A DNA stretch of 6,323 nt from Bacilli bacterium (GTDB lineage Bacteria; Bacillota_I; Bacilli_A; RFN20; CAG-288), in the NCBI GenBank assembly GCA_900769965.1, contig CAAGIQ010000211.1:1-6323 (forward strand), read 5' to 3'. Numbering within the stretch: position 1 is the first letter of the stretch; every line of letters starts with the position of its first letter. Position numbers and translations under genes: made by a program. Positions 1 through 5,969 of the stretch are shown one piece after another. Under the pieces are notes generated by a model. The model worked only from the letters and a program-made list of their open reading frames with translations, was not told the origin of the DNA and ran no database searches.

Positions 1-1
1 C

Positions 2-1123
2 GCTGTTAACGCAGGCCAATGTATGATCATCGACGAACAGGGAAGAATTATTGAACTTTGTACTGAACCAGGTGAATATACCTACGATAAATCGAGCGAA
101 CCGTCGATCTTTGCTGGTCAATTCTCCGGCATGTTTAAAACCATGTTCAAACGTTTTGGTTACGGTGGTGATACCGGTAAAGACCAAAGAGTTTACTACA
201 TTAACATGAAGGAAATCATGGATAACAAGTTTGGAACTTCTAATCCAGTTCCATTTAGAGTTGTAGATTCTAATATCGGTTTAGATATCGATGTTTCCGT
301 TAGATGTTTCGGTGTCTATTCCTATAAGATTACTAACCCGCTTCTTTTCTATAAGAACGTCGCTGGCAATGTTGTTGATAGCATGGATAGAGAAGAGATC
401 GATAATCAATTAAAAACCGAATTCGTCTCTGCTTTACAACCAGCTTTTGGTAAGATGTCCGCTTTGGAGATTAGACCAAATCAATTAGTTGCTAAAGTTG
501 CTGAGTTAGAAAGTGCCATGAACGAAGCTCTTAGCGAAAAATGGAAAGAGCTTAGAGGTATTGAGATTTGCTCTATCGCTTTAGGCTCAGTTACTCTTCC
601 AAAAGAAGACGAAGATATCATCAAGAACATTCAACGTCAAGCAGTCTACAAGAATCCAGGTATGGCTGCTGCAAGTATCGTTGAGGCTCAAGGTGAGGCT
701 ATGAAAGGCGCTTCCAAGAACGCTGGTGGAGCTATGGTTGGCTTCATGGGTTTAAATATGGCTCAACAAGCGGGAGGTATGAACGCTAATAGCTTATTTG
801 AAATGGATGCTAAGAATAGGGCTGAAGTAAAAAAAGAAACTTCAGATGATAGTTGGACTTGCCCGAGCTGCGGAACTAAAGCTAAAGGTAAGTTCTGTCC
901 AGAATGTGGTACTAAACGTCCTGATTTAAAGGGCTGGATTTGTCCAAATTGCGGCAAGGTTAACAAAGGTAAATTCTGCGAGGAATGCGGAACTAAAAAA
1001 CCAGCTTCTGAACCTTTATATCGCTGCGATAAATGCGGTTGGGAACCAGAAGATCCACATAATCCACCAAAGTTCTGCCCAGAATGTGGCGATGTTTTTG
1101 ACGAAAGAGATATCAAGAAATAA
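2..1123 (+). CDS. SPFH-domain protein with three C-terminal zinc ribbons (YdjI-like), 5' partial
   Basis: The reading frame is open to the left edge of the window (first full codon at position 2). The first in-frame ATG, at 23, is internal: the residues before it read AVNAGQC, which continues the conserved opening strand of this family, so perhaps 60-80 N-terminal residues are missing. Numbered from Met23, residues 1 to about 225 form the SPFH (stomatin/prohibitin/flotillin/HflKC) domain, with the family blocks EPGEYTYD, TEPSIFAG-like, GGDTGKDQRVYYIN and GLDIDVSVRCFGVYS. A Gly/Ala/Met-rich linker (about 213-255) leads to three CxxC...CxxC ribbons: C280/C283/C292/C295, C307/C310/C319/C322 and C335/C338/C352/C355. 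SPFH proteins oligomerise at membranes, and B. subtilis YdjI helps recruit PspA to the membrane; a similar scaffold role here is inference. The next gene starts 2 nt downstream and is probably co-translated. No membrane helix is visible in the part present. Confidence 0.9.
   Translation, partial: AVNAGQCMIIDEQGRIIELCTEPGEYTYDKSSEPSIFAGQFSGMFKTMFKRFGYGGDTGKDQRVYYINMKEIMDNKFGTSNPVPFRVVDSNIGLDIDVSVRCFGVYSYKITNPLLFYKNVAGNVVDSMDREEIDNQLKTEFVSALQPAFGKMSALEIRPNQLVAKVAELESAMNEALSEKWKELRGIEICSIALGSVTLPKEDEDIIKNIQRQAVYKNPGMAAASIVEAQGEAMKGASKNAGGAMVGFMGLNMAQQAGGMNANSLFEMDAKNRAEVKKETSDDSWTCPSCGTKAKGKFCPECGTKRPDLKGWICPNCGKVNKGKFCEECGTKKPASEPLYRCDKCGWEPEDPHNPPKFCPECGDVFDERDIKK
854..1009 (+). repeat. Tandem duplicated zinc-ribbon module within the SPFH gene
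   Basis: Two adjacent units start at Trp codons 854 and 935, a period of 81 nt or 27 residues. Both follow the plan W-x-C-P-x-C-G-x5-GKFC-x-ECGTK-(R/K)-P. The proteins are clearly alike, but the DNA has diverged at many third positions, so the duplication is old. A third ribbon (residues 335-355 from Met23) has a longer loop and is less similar. Confidence 0.8.
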
Positions 1124-1125
1124 TT

Positions 1126-2445
1126 ATGGCAAACGTCGAGTTTAAATGTCCTAACTGTGGGGCACCTCTTTCGTTTGATTCCACATCTCAAAAAGTAGCT
1201 TGTCCTTATTGTGAGGCTGAATTCGATGTCGATGATATCAGCATTTTAAAAGATGCTTTTAAAGAGAATCATGAAGAAGAGTTGAAGTGGGAAGATTGTT
1301 CCTCTGCCTATTCTGAAGAAGAGTTATCTACCTTAAATGTTTATCACTGCTCGAGTTGTGGAGGTGAACTTATAACTGATGAGAACACTTCGGCAACTTC
1401 CTGCCCATATTGTGGTTCTCCTGTTATCATCTCTTCGCGACTTGAAGGGGAATTAAAACCAAATTATGTCATCCCGTTTAAAAAGAATAAAGAAGAAGCT
1501 AAACAAGCTTTAAAAGAGTATCTTAAAAATAAGTTATTTCTTCCAAAAGTCTTCAAAGAAGAGAATAGAATCGATGAGATAAAAGGTATATATGTTCCTT
1601 TCTGGATTTACGATGCGGATTGTGAAGGCTCTATTACCTATAAAGCTATGCGTCAAAGGATGTATGTTGTAGGTGACTATCAATATACTGAAAGAAGATA
1701 TTTTAAAGTTGTTAGAGATGGTGTTATAGGTTTTAATCACATCCCGGTCGATGGTTCATCGAAGATGGATGATAATCTTATGGAAAGTATTGAACCTTTT
1801 GATTTTAAAGAGGCTAAAGAGTTTAATCATGCCTATCTTACAGGCTACCTTTCCGATAAATACGATGTCTCTAAAGAGGTTTGCGAGAGAAGAGCTAACG
1901 AAAGAATTAAACAGGAGACTATCGATTGTTTCTCGAGAACAGTTGTCGGCTATAACTCATATGTTATTACTGGTACTTCGCTCTCTTTAAAGAATTCAAA
2001 AGTTAGCTATGCTTTATATCCTTCCTGGATATTAAACACTTCTTTTGAAAAACAGAAGCTCAAGTTTGCTCTTAACGCTCAAACCGGTAAGCTAGTAGGT
2101 AATTTGCCTTGTTCTAAGCTTAAATACACCTTGTGGTATCTAGGTTTCTATCTACTTTCTTTCCTCATAGTGTTTTTAATAGGTTTTGGAGTTTCTTCAG
2201 ATTTTTCTTCCGATTTAGCGTTGATTATAGCTCTTTCAGTCTTCATCTCTTTTATTGCTCCTACAGTTTTCTGCGAATGCTTTAGAAGGCAACTTAAACC
2301 AGTTAAGAGTCAAAGAGGCGCTTCTACTTACCACAGAAGTGGAAGTGAAAAATTATACGTTAAAAAAGACATCTATCTTTATAAGACTGTTACTAGAGTA
2401 AGGATTAGAGATAGTTCTTCTAATAGCAATCCTCGAAGGAGATAA
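1126..2445 (+). CDS. Zinc-ribbon membrane protein (YdjG-like, TFIIB-type zinc ribbon family)
   Basis: This 439-residue protein has two N-terminal zinc ribbons (C8/C11/C26/C29 and C75/C78/C93/C96) separated by an acidic linker. A long soluble region (about 110-330) carries blocks I recognise from this family: GIYVPFWIYDAD, the PVDGSSKMDDNLMESIEPFDF region, LTGYLSDKYDV, and YALYPSWILNT followed by AQTGKLVGNLP. Two hydrophobic helices follow at about 335-356 and 362-384, then a basic Ser/Arg-rich tail ending in PRRR. Homologues are often called hypothetical, or mislabelled as helicase or replication proteins because of the ribbons; no helicase motif is present. In B. subtilis the relative YdjG works with YdjH, YdjI and PspA at the membrane. 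The start lies 2 nt after the SPFH stop and has only a distant purine stretch (1103-1110) as ribosome binding site, which suggests translational coupling. The molecular function is unknown. Confidence 0.88.
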   Translation: MANVEFKCPNCGAPLSFDSTSQKVACPYCEAEFDVDDISILKDAFKENHEEELKWEDCSSAYSEEELSTLNVYHCSSCGGELITDENTSATSCPYCGSPVIISSRLEGELKPNYVIPFKKNKEEAKQALKEYLKNKLFLPKVFKEENRIDEIKGIYVPFWIYDADCEGSITYKAMRQRMYVVGDYQYTERRYFKVVRDGVIGFNHIPVDGSSKMDDNLMESIEPFDFKEAKEFNHAYLTGYLSDKYDVSKEVCERRANERIKQETIDCFSRTVVGYNSYVITGTSLSLKNSKVSYALYPSWILNTSFEKQKLKFALNAQTGKLVGNLPCSKLKYTLWYLGFYLLSFLIVFLIGFGVSSDFSSDLALIIALSVFISFIAPTVFCECFRRQLKPVKSQRGASTYHRSGSEKLYVKKDIYLYKTVTRVRIRDSSSNSNPRRR

Positions 2446-2446
2446 A

Positions 2447-3190
2447 TCAATATAGAAAATCGTGGATGTAGAAGTTTAAGTAAGTTTTCCAACTCGACCA
2501 GTCGTGAGGATAATCGCTAGTCCAGTAATAAGCTTCTACATTCAATATATCTCTATTTAAGAAAGATTGATGTAAATCATAAGTATCGTTTATGGATGAT
2601 TCTTCATAAGCTCCTGAAGAAACTACCATAACGATTTTTTTATGTCTATAAAGGTCTAAATAGTAATCGTTATTCATGAATCTTATCTGATCTATTGGCG
2701 AGTTAAGATAGGATAGATCATCGTAATAGTCGTTTATGAAGAAACGGATGTTGTAGATTCCGCTTAGGGCAAAAACACCTTTGTAAAGCATCGGACGTCT
2801 TATAAAGAAGTTCATCGCTTGATAAGCACCAAAAGACATGCCGAAAAGAACGGGTAGCGAATAAGGGTTATAATCCTTTTTGATGACCTCGTATAGCTCG
2901 TTAGTAAAGTAGTTATGATAGGCTTCTTGAAGCTCTAATCTTTTTCTTTTATCCCAGTAGGTGGCGTTAGATAAAGATTCTGAATCTATTGAATCTACAG
3001 CTATTACAAAGAGTTTTCCTTCTTCTATATATTTAGTTAACTCGTGAATTATTCCTCTGTTTTCAGCTTCGTAGAACCTTTGATATTGGGTAGGGAAATA
3101 GAAAAAAGGTATCCCTTGTTCACCGTATACTTTATATTCCATATCCCTATTTAAATTGTAGGAATACCACTTATAATATCTTACTTCCAT
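2447..3190 (-). CDS. Esterase-family alpha/beta hydrolase
   Basis: This 247-residue protein resembles the esterase D / putative-esterase (PF00756-like) group often annotated 'esterase family protein'. The opening SYNLNRDMEYKVYGEQG matches the usual N-terminus, where substrate-side loops follow strand one. The nucleophile elbow is GMSFG with Ser119, and the likely catalytic His is H229 in DYPHDW. The acid may be Glu196 or Glu197 in SSGAYEE, which is less certain. There is no signal peptide or membrane helix, so it is probably cytoplasmic; the substrate cannot be read from the sequence. The protein is unusually Tyr-rich. The ATG is preceded by AAAGAGA (minus strand, 3200-3206) at 9 nt spacing. 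Its stop is TGA, the only TGA stop in the window, one base from the convergent stop of the zinc-ribbon gene. It has its own promoter region upstream. Confidence 0.88.
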   Translation of the reverse strand: MEVRYYKWYSYNLNRDMEYKVYGEQGIPFFYFPTQYQRFYEAENRGIIHELTKYIEEGKLFVIAVDSIDSESLSNATYWDKRKRLELQEAYHNYFTNELYEVIKKDYNPYSLPVLFGMSFGAYQAMNFFIRRPMLYKGVFALSGIYNIRFFINDYYDDLSYLNSPIDQIRFMNNDYYLDLYRHKKIVMVVSSGAYEESSINDTYDLHQSFLNRDILNVEAYYWTSDYPHDWSSWKTYLNFYIHDFLY

Positions 3191-3227
3191 ATGCTGTTTT
3201 CTCTTTAAAAATATATATTTATTCTAC

Positions 3228-3233
3228 ATTATA
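3228..3233 (-). promoter_or_regulatory. Probable -10 box for the esterase gene
   Basis: The minus strand reads a perfect TATAAT here, about 38 nt upstream of the esterase ATG. No good -35 lies at 16-18 bp; a TTGATG sits at only 13 bp. A start of transcription near 3221 would give a leader of about 30 nt containing the palindrome AAATATATATTT (3209-3220). The call rests on the -10 alone in a very AT-rich gap. Confidence 0.45.
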
Positions 3234-3257
3234 AAAGAGCATAAATCATCAATATAT

Positions 3258-3286
3258 TTGAATGTATATATTTTATGTGATACATT
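3258..3286 (+). promoter_or_regulatory. Sigma-A-type promoter for the HAD-mscS-yfcE operon
   Basis: TTGAAT (3258-3263) and TACATT (3281-3286) are separated by exactly 17 bp, and TGA directly before the -10 supplies an extended TGn element (3278-3280). Predicted transcription start is near 3293, so the leader would be very short, essentially just the Shine-Dalgarno sequence. A 7-bp inverted repeat (AATATAT 3251-3257, ATATATT 3266-3272) encloses the -35. Confidence 0.6.
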
Positions 3287-3294
3287 TATTTCTT

Positions 3295-3300
3295 AGGAGG
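3295..3300 (+). promoter_or_regulatory. Strong ribosome binding site of the HAD gene
   Basis: A full-consensus AGGAGG lies 4 nt before the ATG at 3305. It fixes that start and shows the ribosome uses a canonical anti-Shine-Dalgarno sequence. Confidence 0.8.
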
Positions 3301-3304
3301 AAAG

Positions 3305-3940
3305 ATGAATATTAAGAATATTATTTTTGATTTCAACGGAACTTTGATAGACGATAGAAAGATATGCTTAGATATCCTTAACGAGCTTCTTAGAAAATAT
3401 GGTTTAAAAGAAGTAAGCATGGATCAATATATCGATATCTTCGATTTTCCTGTTATCGAGTACTATAAAAAAGTCGGCTTCGATTTTTCAAAGATTAGCT
3501 TCAACGATATCGCGGTATATTTTAATAAAAGATTTTTAGAACTTTTCTATTCTGAATGTCAATTGTATCCAGAAGTTATATCTACTTTAGATAAGTTAAA
3601 AGATAAAAATCTTTATATACTTTCAGCCTCTGAACAAGATAATCTAGATAATCAAGTTAAGCATCTAGGTATCTATAATAGGTTTAAGAGAGTTAGAGGC
3701 ACTAATTCAACCCATGGAAAAGGGAAATTAGATGAAGCGTTTAGCTTAATTGAAGAAGAGGGGCTTAATAGAGAAGAGACTCTATTAGTAGGCGATTCGA
3801 CTCACGATTATGAAGTTGCTCAAAGATGTGGGTTTAAATGTTTGCTTATAGCTTCAGGGCATCAAGCTAAATACCGTTTAGAAAAAGTATGTCCATCTGT
3901 TGAAGATGATTTTAAAGATATACTTAAATATATAGATTAG
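3305..3940 (+). CDS. HAD-superfamily hydrolase (phosphatase-like) with DxN motif
   Basis: This 211-residue Rossmann-fold HAD protein has an alpha-helical cap at about residues 15-85. Motif I is D9-F-N11-G-T: the nucleophilic Asp9 is present, but the second Asp, which acts as general acid/base in most HAD phosphatases, is Asn. Motif II is Ser107 in YILSAS, motif III is Lys139 or Lys141 in HGKGK, and motif IV is GDSTHD with Asp164 and Asp168 for Mg2+. The layout resembles phosphoglycolate-phosphatase-like or pyrophosphatase PpaX-like members, but the substrate is unknown. The DFNGT form recurs among HAD proteins of Gram-positive bacteria, as I recall, so it is probably a subfamily trait rather than decay. 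It is the first gene of a three-gene operon; its TAG stop overlaps the ribosome binding site of the channel gene (AGGAGA, 3939-3944). Confidence 0.88.
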   Translation: MNIKNIIFDFNGTLIDDRKICLDILNELLRKYGLKEVSMDQYIDIFDFPVIEYYKKVGFDFSKISFNDIAVYFNKRFLELFYSECQLYPEVISTLDKLKDKNLYILSASEQDNLDNQVKHLGIYNRFKRVRGTNSTHGKGKLDEAFSLIEEEGLNREETLLVGDSTHDYEVAQRCGFKCLLIASGHQAKYRLEKVCPSVEDDFKDILKYID

Positions 3941-3948
3941 GAGAAATT

Positions 3949-4995
3949 ATGGAATTTGTTGAATTTTGGGTTTCCTTATGGAATAACATTGTAAGCTTCT
4001 TTACCTATACCGGTGAAGATGGAGCAAGCATGCCGATGTATCAAAGGTTAATTATCGCTTTAGTTATCATCGTCGGTGGATTCTTGTTAATTAAGTTCAT
4101 CTTCATGTTTTTAAATAAGGCGCTTCACGTTAAGGATAAGAAGAAGAGCACTGCAAAAACGGCGACAAGATTTGCGCTTTCCTGTATTAAAACCTTAGCC
4201 TATTTTGTGATTTTTGTATCTGCTCTTAAAGTTCTAGGTTTTAACTTAAGCGGTTTATCTACTATCATCTCTTCAGGTATCTTAGCTATAGGTGTTTCTT
4301 TACAAGACATCATCTCGAATTTCGCTTCAGGAATCATTATCTTAAGTACCAAACTATATATCGAAGGCGATTATGTCGAGATTAACGATAGCATCTCTGG
4401 TTCAGTTAAAGAGATTAAGATGATGACTACAGTCTTAACTACACCTAACAACATCGATATAACCATTCCAAACTCTACTGCAACTAAAGGTAAGGTCACT
4501 AACTATAACGTCAACGAGTTTAGACGTGTCGATCTAGTCGCTTCAGTAGCTTATGGAACTGACATCGAAGAAACTAAGAAAGTTATTAAATACATAGTTT
4601 TACAAGACAAGAGAGTCGATCAAAATCAACCGATTACTGTCGCTGTTAAAGCCATGTCTGCTTCTTCTGTCGATTTTGCAGTTAGATGCTATGTTGCCAA
4701 AGGTGATTACTGGGATGTTACTTTTGATTTAAATGAGAAAATCCTTATCGAGTTTGCTAAACGCAATATCGAAATTCCATTCTCACAACTCGATGTTAAC
4801 ATCTATAACGATGGCAACAAGAAGTTAGGAAAGATTAAGACTAGCGATATAACTGATGATATGATTACTCCTCATAAGAGTGAAGCTAGCGAAGAAAAGC
4901 CAGTCTATGAAATCGACAAAGTCTTAAAAGAAGCTAAGAAAAAGATAACTTCCAAAAAGAAGGCTACAACTAAAAAGAATTCGGAGAAGAAATAA
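3949..4995 (+). CDS. mscS: MscS-family small-conductance mechanosensitive channel
   Basis: This 348-residue channel should open under membrane tension and release solutes on hypo-osmotic shock. Three membrane segments are visible: TM1 about 33-56, TM2 about 76-97 and the pore helix TM3 about 102-137. TM3 carries the Gly-rich family pattern GILAIGVSLQDIISNFASG, followed by GDYVEI. The cytoplasmic beta domain has the conserved PNNIDITIPNS block (about 166-176), and the alpha/beta domain ends with IPFSQLDV (about 276-283), matching IPFPQ-type family ends. After this comes a linker of about 65 residues whose end (about 325-348) is very Lys-rich, longer than the minimal three-helix members. The start has AGGAGA at 4 nt spacing. 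It lies between a HAD phosphatase-like gene and a phosphodiesterase gene. It is an ortholog-level MscS by fold; whether its gating matches E. coli MscS cannot be told. Confidence 0.95.
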   Translation: MEFVEFWVSLWNNIVSFFTYTGEDGASMPMYQRLIIALVIIVGGFLLIKFIFMFLNKALHVKDKKKSTAKTATRFALSCIKTLAYFVIFVSALKVLGFNLSGLSTIISSGILAIGVSLQDIISNFASGIIILSTKLYIEGDYVEINDSISGSVKEIKMMTTVLTTPNNIDITIPNSTATKGKVTNYNVNEFRRVDLVASVAYGTDIEETKKVIKYIVLQDKRVDQNQPITVAVKAMSASSVDFAVRCYVAKGDYWDVTFDLNEKILIEFAKRNIEIPFSQLDVNIYNDGNKKLGKIKTSDITDDMITPHKSEASEEKPVYEIDKVLKEAKKKITSKKKATTKKNSEKK

Positions 4996-4996
4996 T

Positions 4997-5527
4997 ATGA
5001 GATATCTAGTAGCTTCCGATGTTCATGGATCTTCTTTTTACGCTAAAAAACTTATCGAAAAATTCTTAGAAGAGAAGTGCGATAAGCTAATTCTTCTAGG
5101 AGATCTTTACTACCACGGACCAAGAAATGATCTTCCATATGAATACGCTCCAAAAGAGGTCATAAAACTATTTAATTCTTATAAAGATAAGATCATCGCT
5201 ATTAAAGGAAACTGCGATGCAGAAGTCGATGAGATGGTATCTGAGTTTAAGTTTGTTACTTCCTATGAAGAAGTAATCGATGGAAAGAAGATTCTTTTCA
5301 CTCACGGACATCACTTAGATGAGTTAAAAGAACACTACGATGTCGTAGTCTTTGGTCATATTCATCTTCTTCATGATGAGGAAAAAGACGGAACTAGATT
5401 TGTTAATCCAGGTAGCGTCTCCATCCCGCGTAACGACAACTCGAGAAACTATCTAATAATCGATCAAGATAAGTTCGAGATTAAGAACCTTCTTACAAGT
5501 GAAGTAGTCGATTCGTTTACTATCTAA
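4997..5527 (+). CDS. yfcE: YfcE/MJ0936-family metallophosphodiesterase
   Basis: This 176-residue calcineurin-like phosphoesterase has all the metal-ligand motifs: D8-x-H10, G35-D36 with YHG at 39-41, G71-N72-C-D74, H103-G-H105 and G120-H121-x-H123. The stretches HGPRNDLP, YAPKEVI, GNCDAEVD and NPGSVSIP match what I recall of E. coli YfcE, which is of similar length. E. coli YfcE is a Mn2+-dependent phosphodiesterase on artificial substrates, and its natural substrate is unsettled. The protein should be cytoplasmic. The ATG lies one base after the mscS stop. Its ribosome binding site (GGAG, 4983-4986) is inside the end of mscS, so the genes are co-transcribed and probably translationally coupled. 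Confidence 0.93.
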   Translation: MRYLVASDVHGSSFYAKKLIEKFLEEKCDKLILLGDLYYHGPRNDLPYEYAPKEVIKLFNSYKDKIIAIKGNCDAEVDEMVSEFKFVTSYEEVIDGKKILFTHGHHLDELKEHYDVVVFGHIHLLHDEEKDGTRFVNPGSVSIPRNDNSRNYLIIDQDKFEIKNLLTSEVVDSFTI

Positions 5528-5563
5528 AAATTGATTTTAGCTTAGGATTATTTATGTCCTAAG
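5524..5563 (+). other. Two adjacent hairpins after yfcE, possible weak terminator
   Basis: The first is CTAAAA (5524-5529)/TTTTAG (5535-5540) around a 5-nt loop, overlapping the yfcE stop. The second is CTTAGGA (5541-5547)/TCCTAAG (5557-5563), a perfect 7-bp stem with a 9-nt loop. Neither is followed by a proper T-run, so termination may be weak and some read-through into rpsU is possible. Confidence 0.5.
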
Positions 5564-5576
5564 AAGTAAAAATTTC

Positions 5577-5605
5577 TTGATATAGAGTTTCTAATAGAAT
5601 ATAAT
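5577..5605 (+). promoter_or_regulatory. Near-consensus sigma-A promoter of rpsU
   Basis: TTGATA (5577-5582) and a perfect TATAAT (5600-5605) are separated by exactly 17 bp. The predicted start near 5612 gives a leader of about 39 nt. This is the best promoter in the window and fits a ribosomal protein gene. Confidence 0.8.
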
Positions 5606-5638
5606 TAAATACGGCAAAGCAAAAAGCTTTATAAGAAA

Positions 5639-5645
5639 GAGGTGA
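5639..5645 (+). promoter_or_regulatory. Ribosome binding site that fixes the rpsU TTG start
   Basis: GAGGTGA pairs with the usual 16S 3' end. Its core GAGG ends 8 nt before TTG 5651, which is ideal spacing. The alternative GTG at 5642 lies inside this site and so cannot be served by it. Confidence 0.75.
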
Positions 5646-5650
5646 GTACA

Positions 5651-5824
5651 TTGCCAAAAATTATCGTTCGTGAAGGCGAAGGAATTGATGAAGCTTCAAG
5701 ACGTTTCAAAAAGATCGTCAACAGATCTGGAATCTTATCCGATTGCAAAAAACACGAAGCCTTCTATCCAAAAAGCTTAAGACGTAAAATGAAGTCTGAG
5801 CAAGCCAGACGTAAAGCTCGTTAA
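5651..5824 (+). CDS. rpsU: 30S ribosomal protein S21
   Basis: This 57-residue, strongly basic protein is the small-subunit protein bS21, which binds near the 16S 3' end and aids initiation. Read from TTG it begins MPKIIVREGEGIDEASRRFK, the standard S21 N-terminus. It continues with the Arg/Lys-rich helical region (KKHEAFYPKSLRRKMKSEQARRKAR in outline) and has the usual length. A GTG at 5642 would add three residues but sits within the ribosome binding site, so I prefer TTG. The gene has its own strong promoter and a strong terminator, so it appears monocistronic. In many Bacillota rpsU is followed by a GatB/YqeY-domain protein gene; that neighbour is absent here. Confidence 0.95.
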   Translation: MPKIIVREGEGIDEASRRFKKIVNRSGILSDCKKHEAFYPKSLRRKMKSEQARRKAR

Positions 5825-5837
5825 TTTTTAAAAAACT

Positions 5838-5856
5838 GGGTCGTTTGACCCTTTTT
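5838..5856 (+). terminator. Intrinsic terminator of rpsU
   Basis: The stem GGGTC (5838-5842)/GACCC (5847-5851) encloses a GTTT loop and is followed by five T residues. An A-run just upstream (about 5829-5835) could make it work in both directions. It lies 13 nt after the rpsU stop. Confidence 0.85.
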
Positions 5857-5936
5857 CTATACTTGGATATGTTTATACCCACTAACAATAAAAAAATATT
5901 TTAAGAGATAAAATGCTTTTTTAATAAGAAAATCTA

Positions 5937-5945
5937 TGATATTAT
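5937..5945 (+). promoter_or_regulatory. Probable extended -10 promoter of acpP
   Basis: TGA directly followed by TATTAT gives an extended -10 (TGn at 5937-5939, box at 5940-5945). No convincing -35 is present; the region upstream is a T-run. The start of transcription would be near 5952, giving a leader of about 18 nt. A second TATTAT at 5943-5948 is an alternative. Confidence 0.45.
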
Positions 5946-5969
5946 TATCTTAGATTGTGAGGTGTTACA

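Noticed and set aside
23..25. ATG 23 as the start of the SPFH protein
   Set aside because: The frame is open upstream and encodes conserved family residues (VNAGQC), and no ribosome binding site precedes this ATG.
763..1191. Open frame of 142 codons on the minus strand opposite the zinc ribbons
   Set aside because: It is a shadow of the SPFH gene: the repeated Pro/His/Ser-Gln-Asn pattern is the reverse complement of the ribbon codons, and it runs into the next gene.
1534..1990. Short open frames on both strands (68 and 79 codons) inside the zinc-ribbon membrane protein gene
   Set aside because: They lie wholly within a well-supported family protein, show no recognisable domain and have no good ribosome binding site.
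5642..5650. GTG start for S21 adding three residues
   Set aside because: The GTG is part of the GAGGTGA ribosome binding site, and the family N-terminus begins at the TTG-encoded Met followed by PKIIVREGE.
5893..5902. AAAATATTTT palindrome between rpsU and acpP
   Set aside because: It lies in a nearly pure A/T stretch with no spacing relation to the acpP promoter that I can support.
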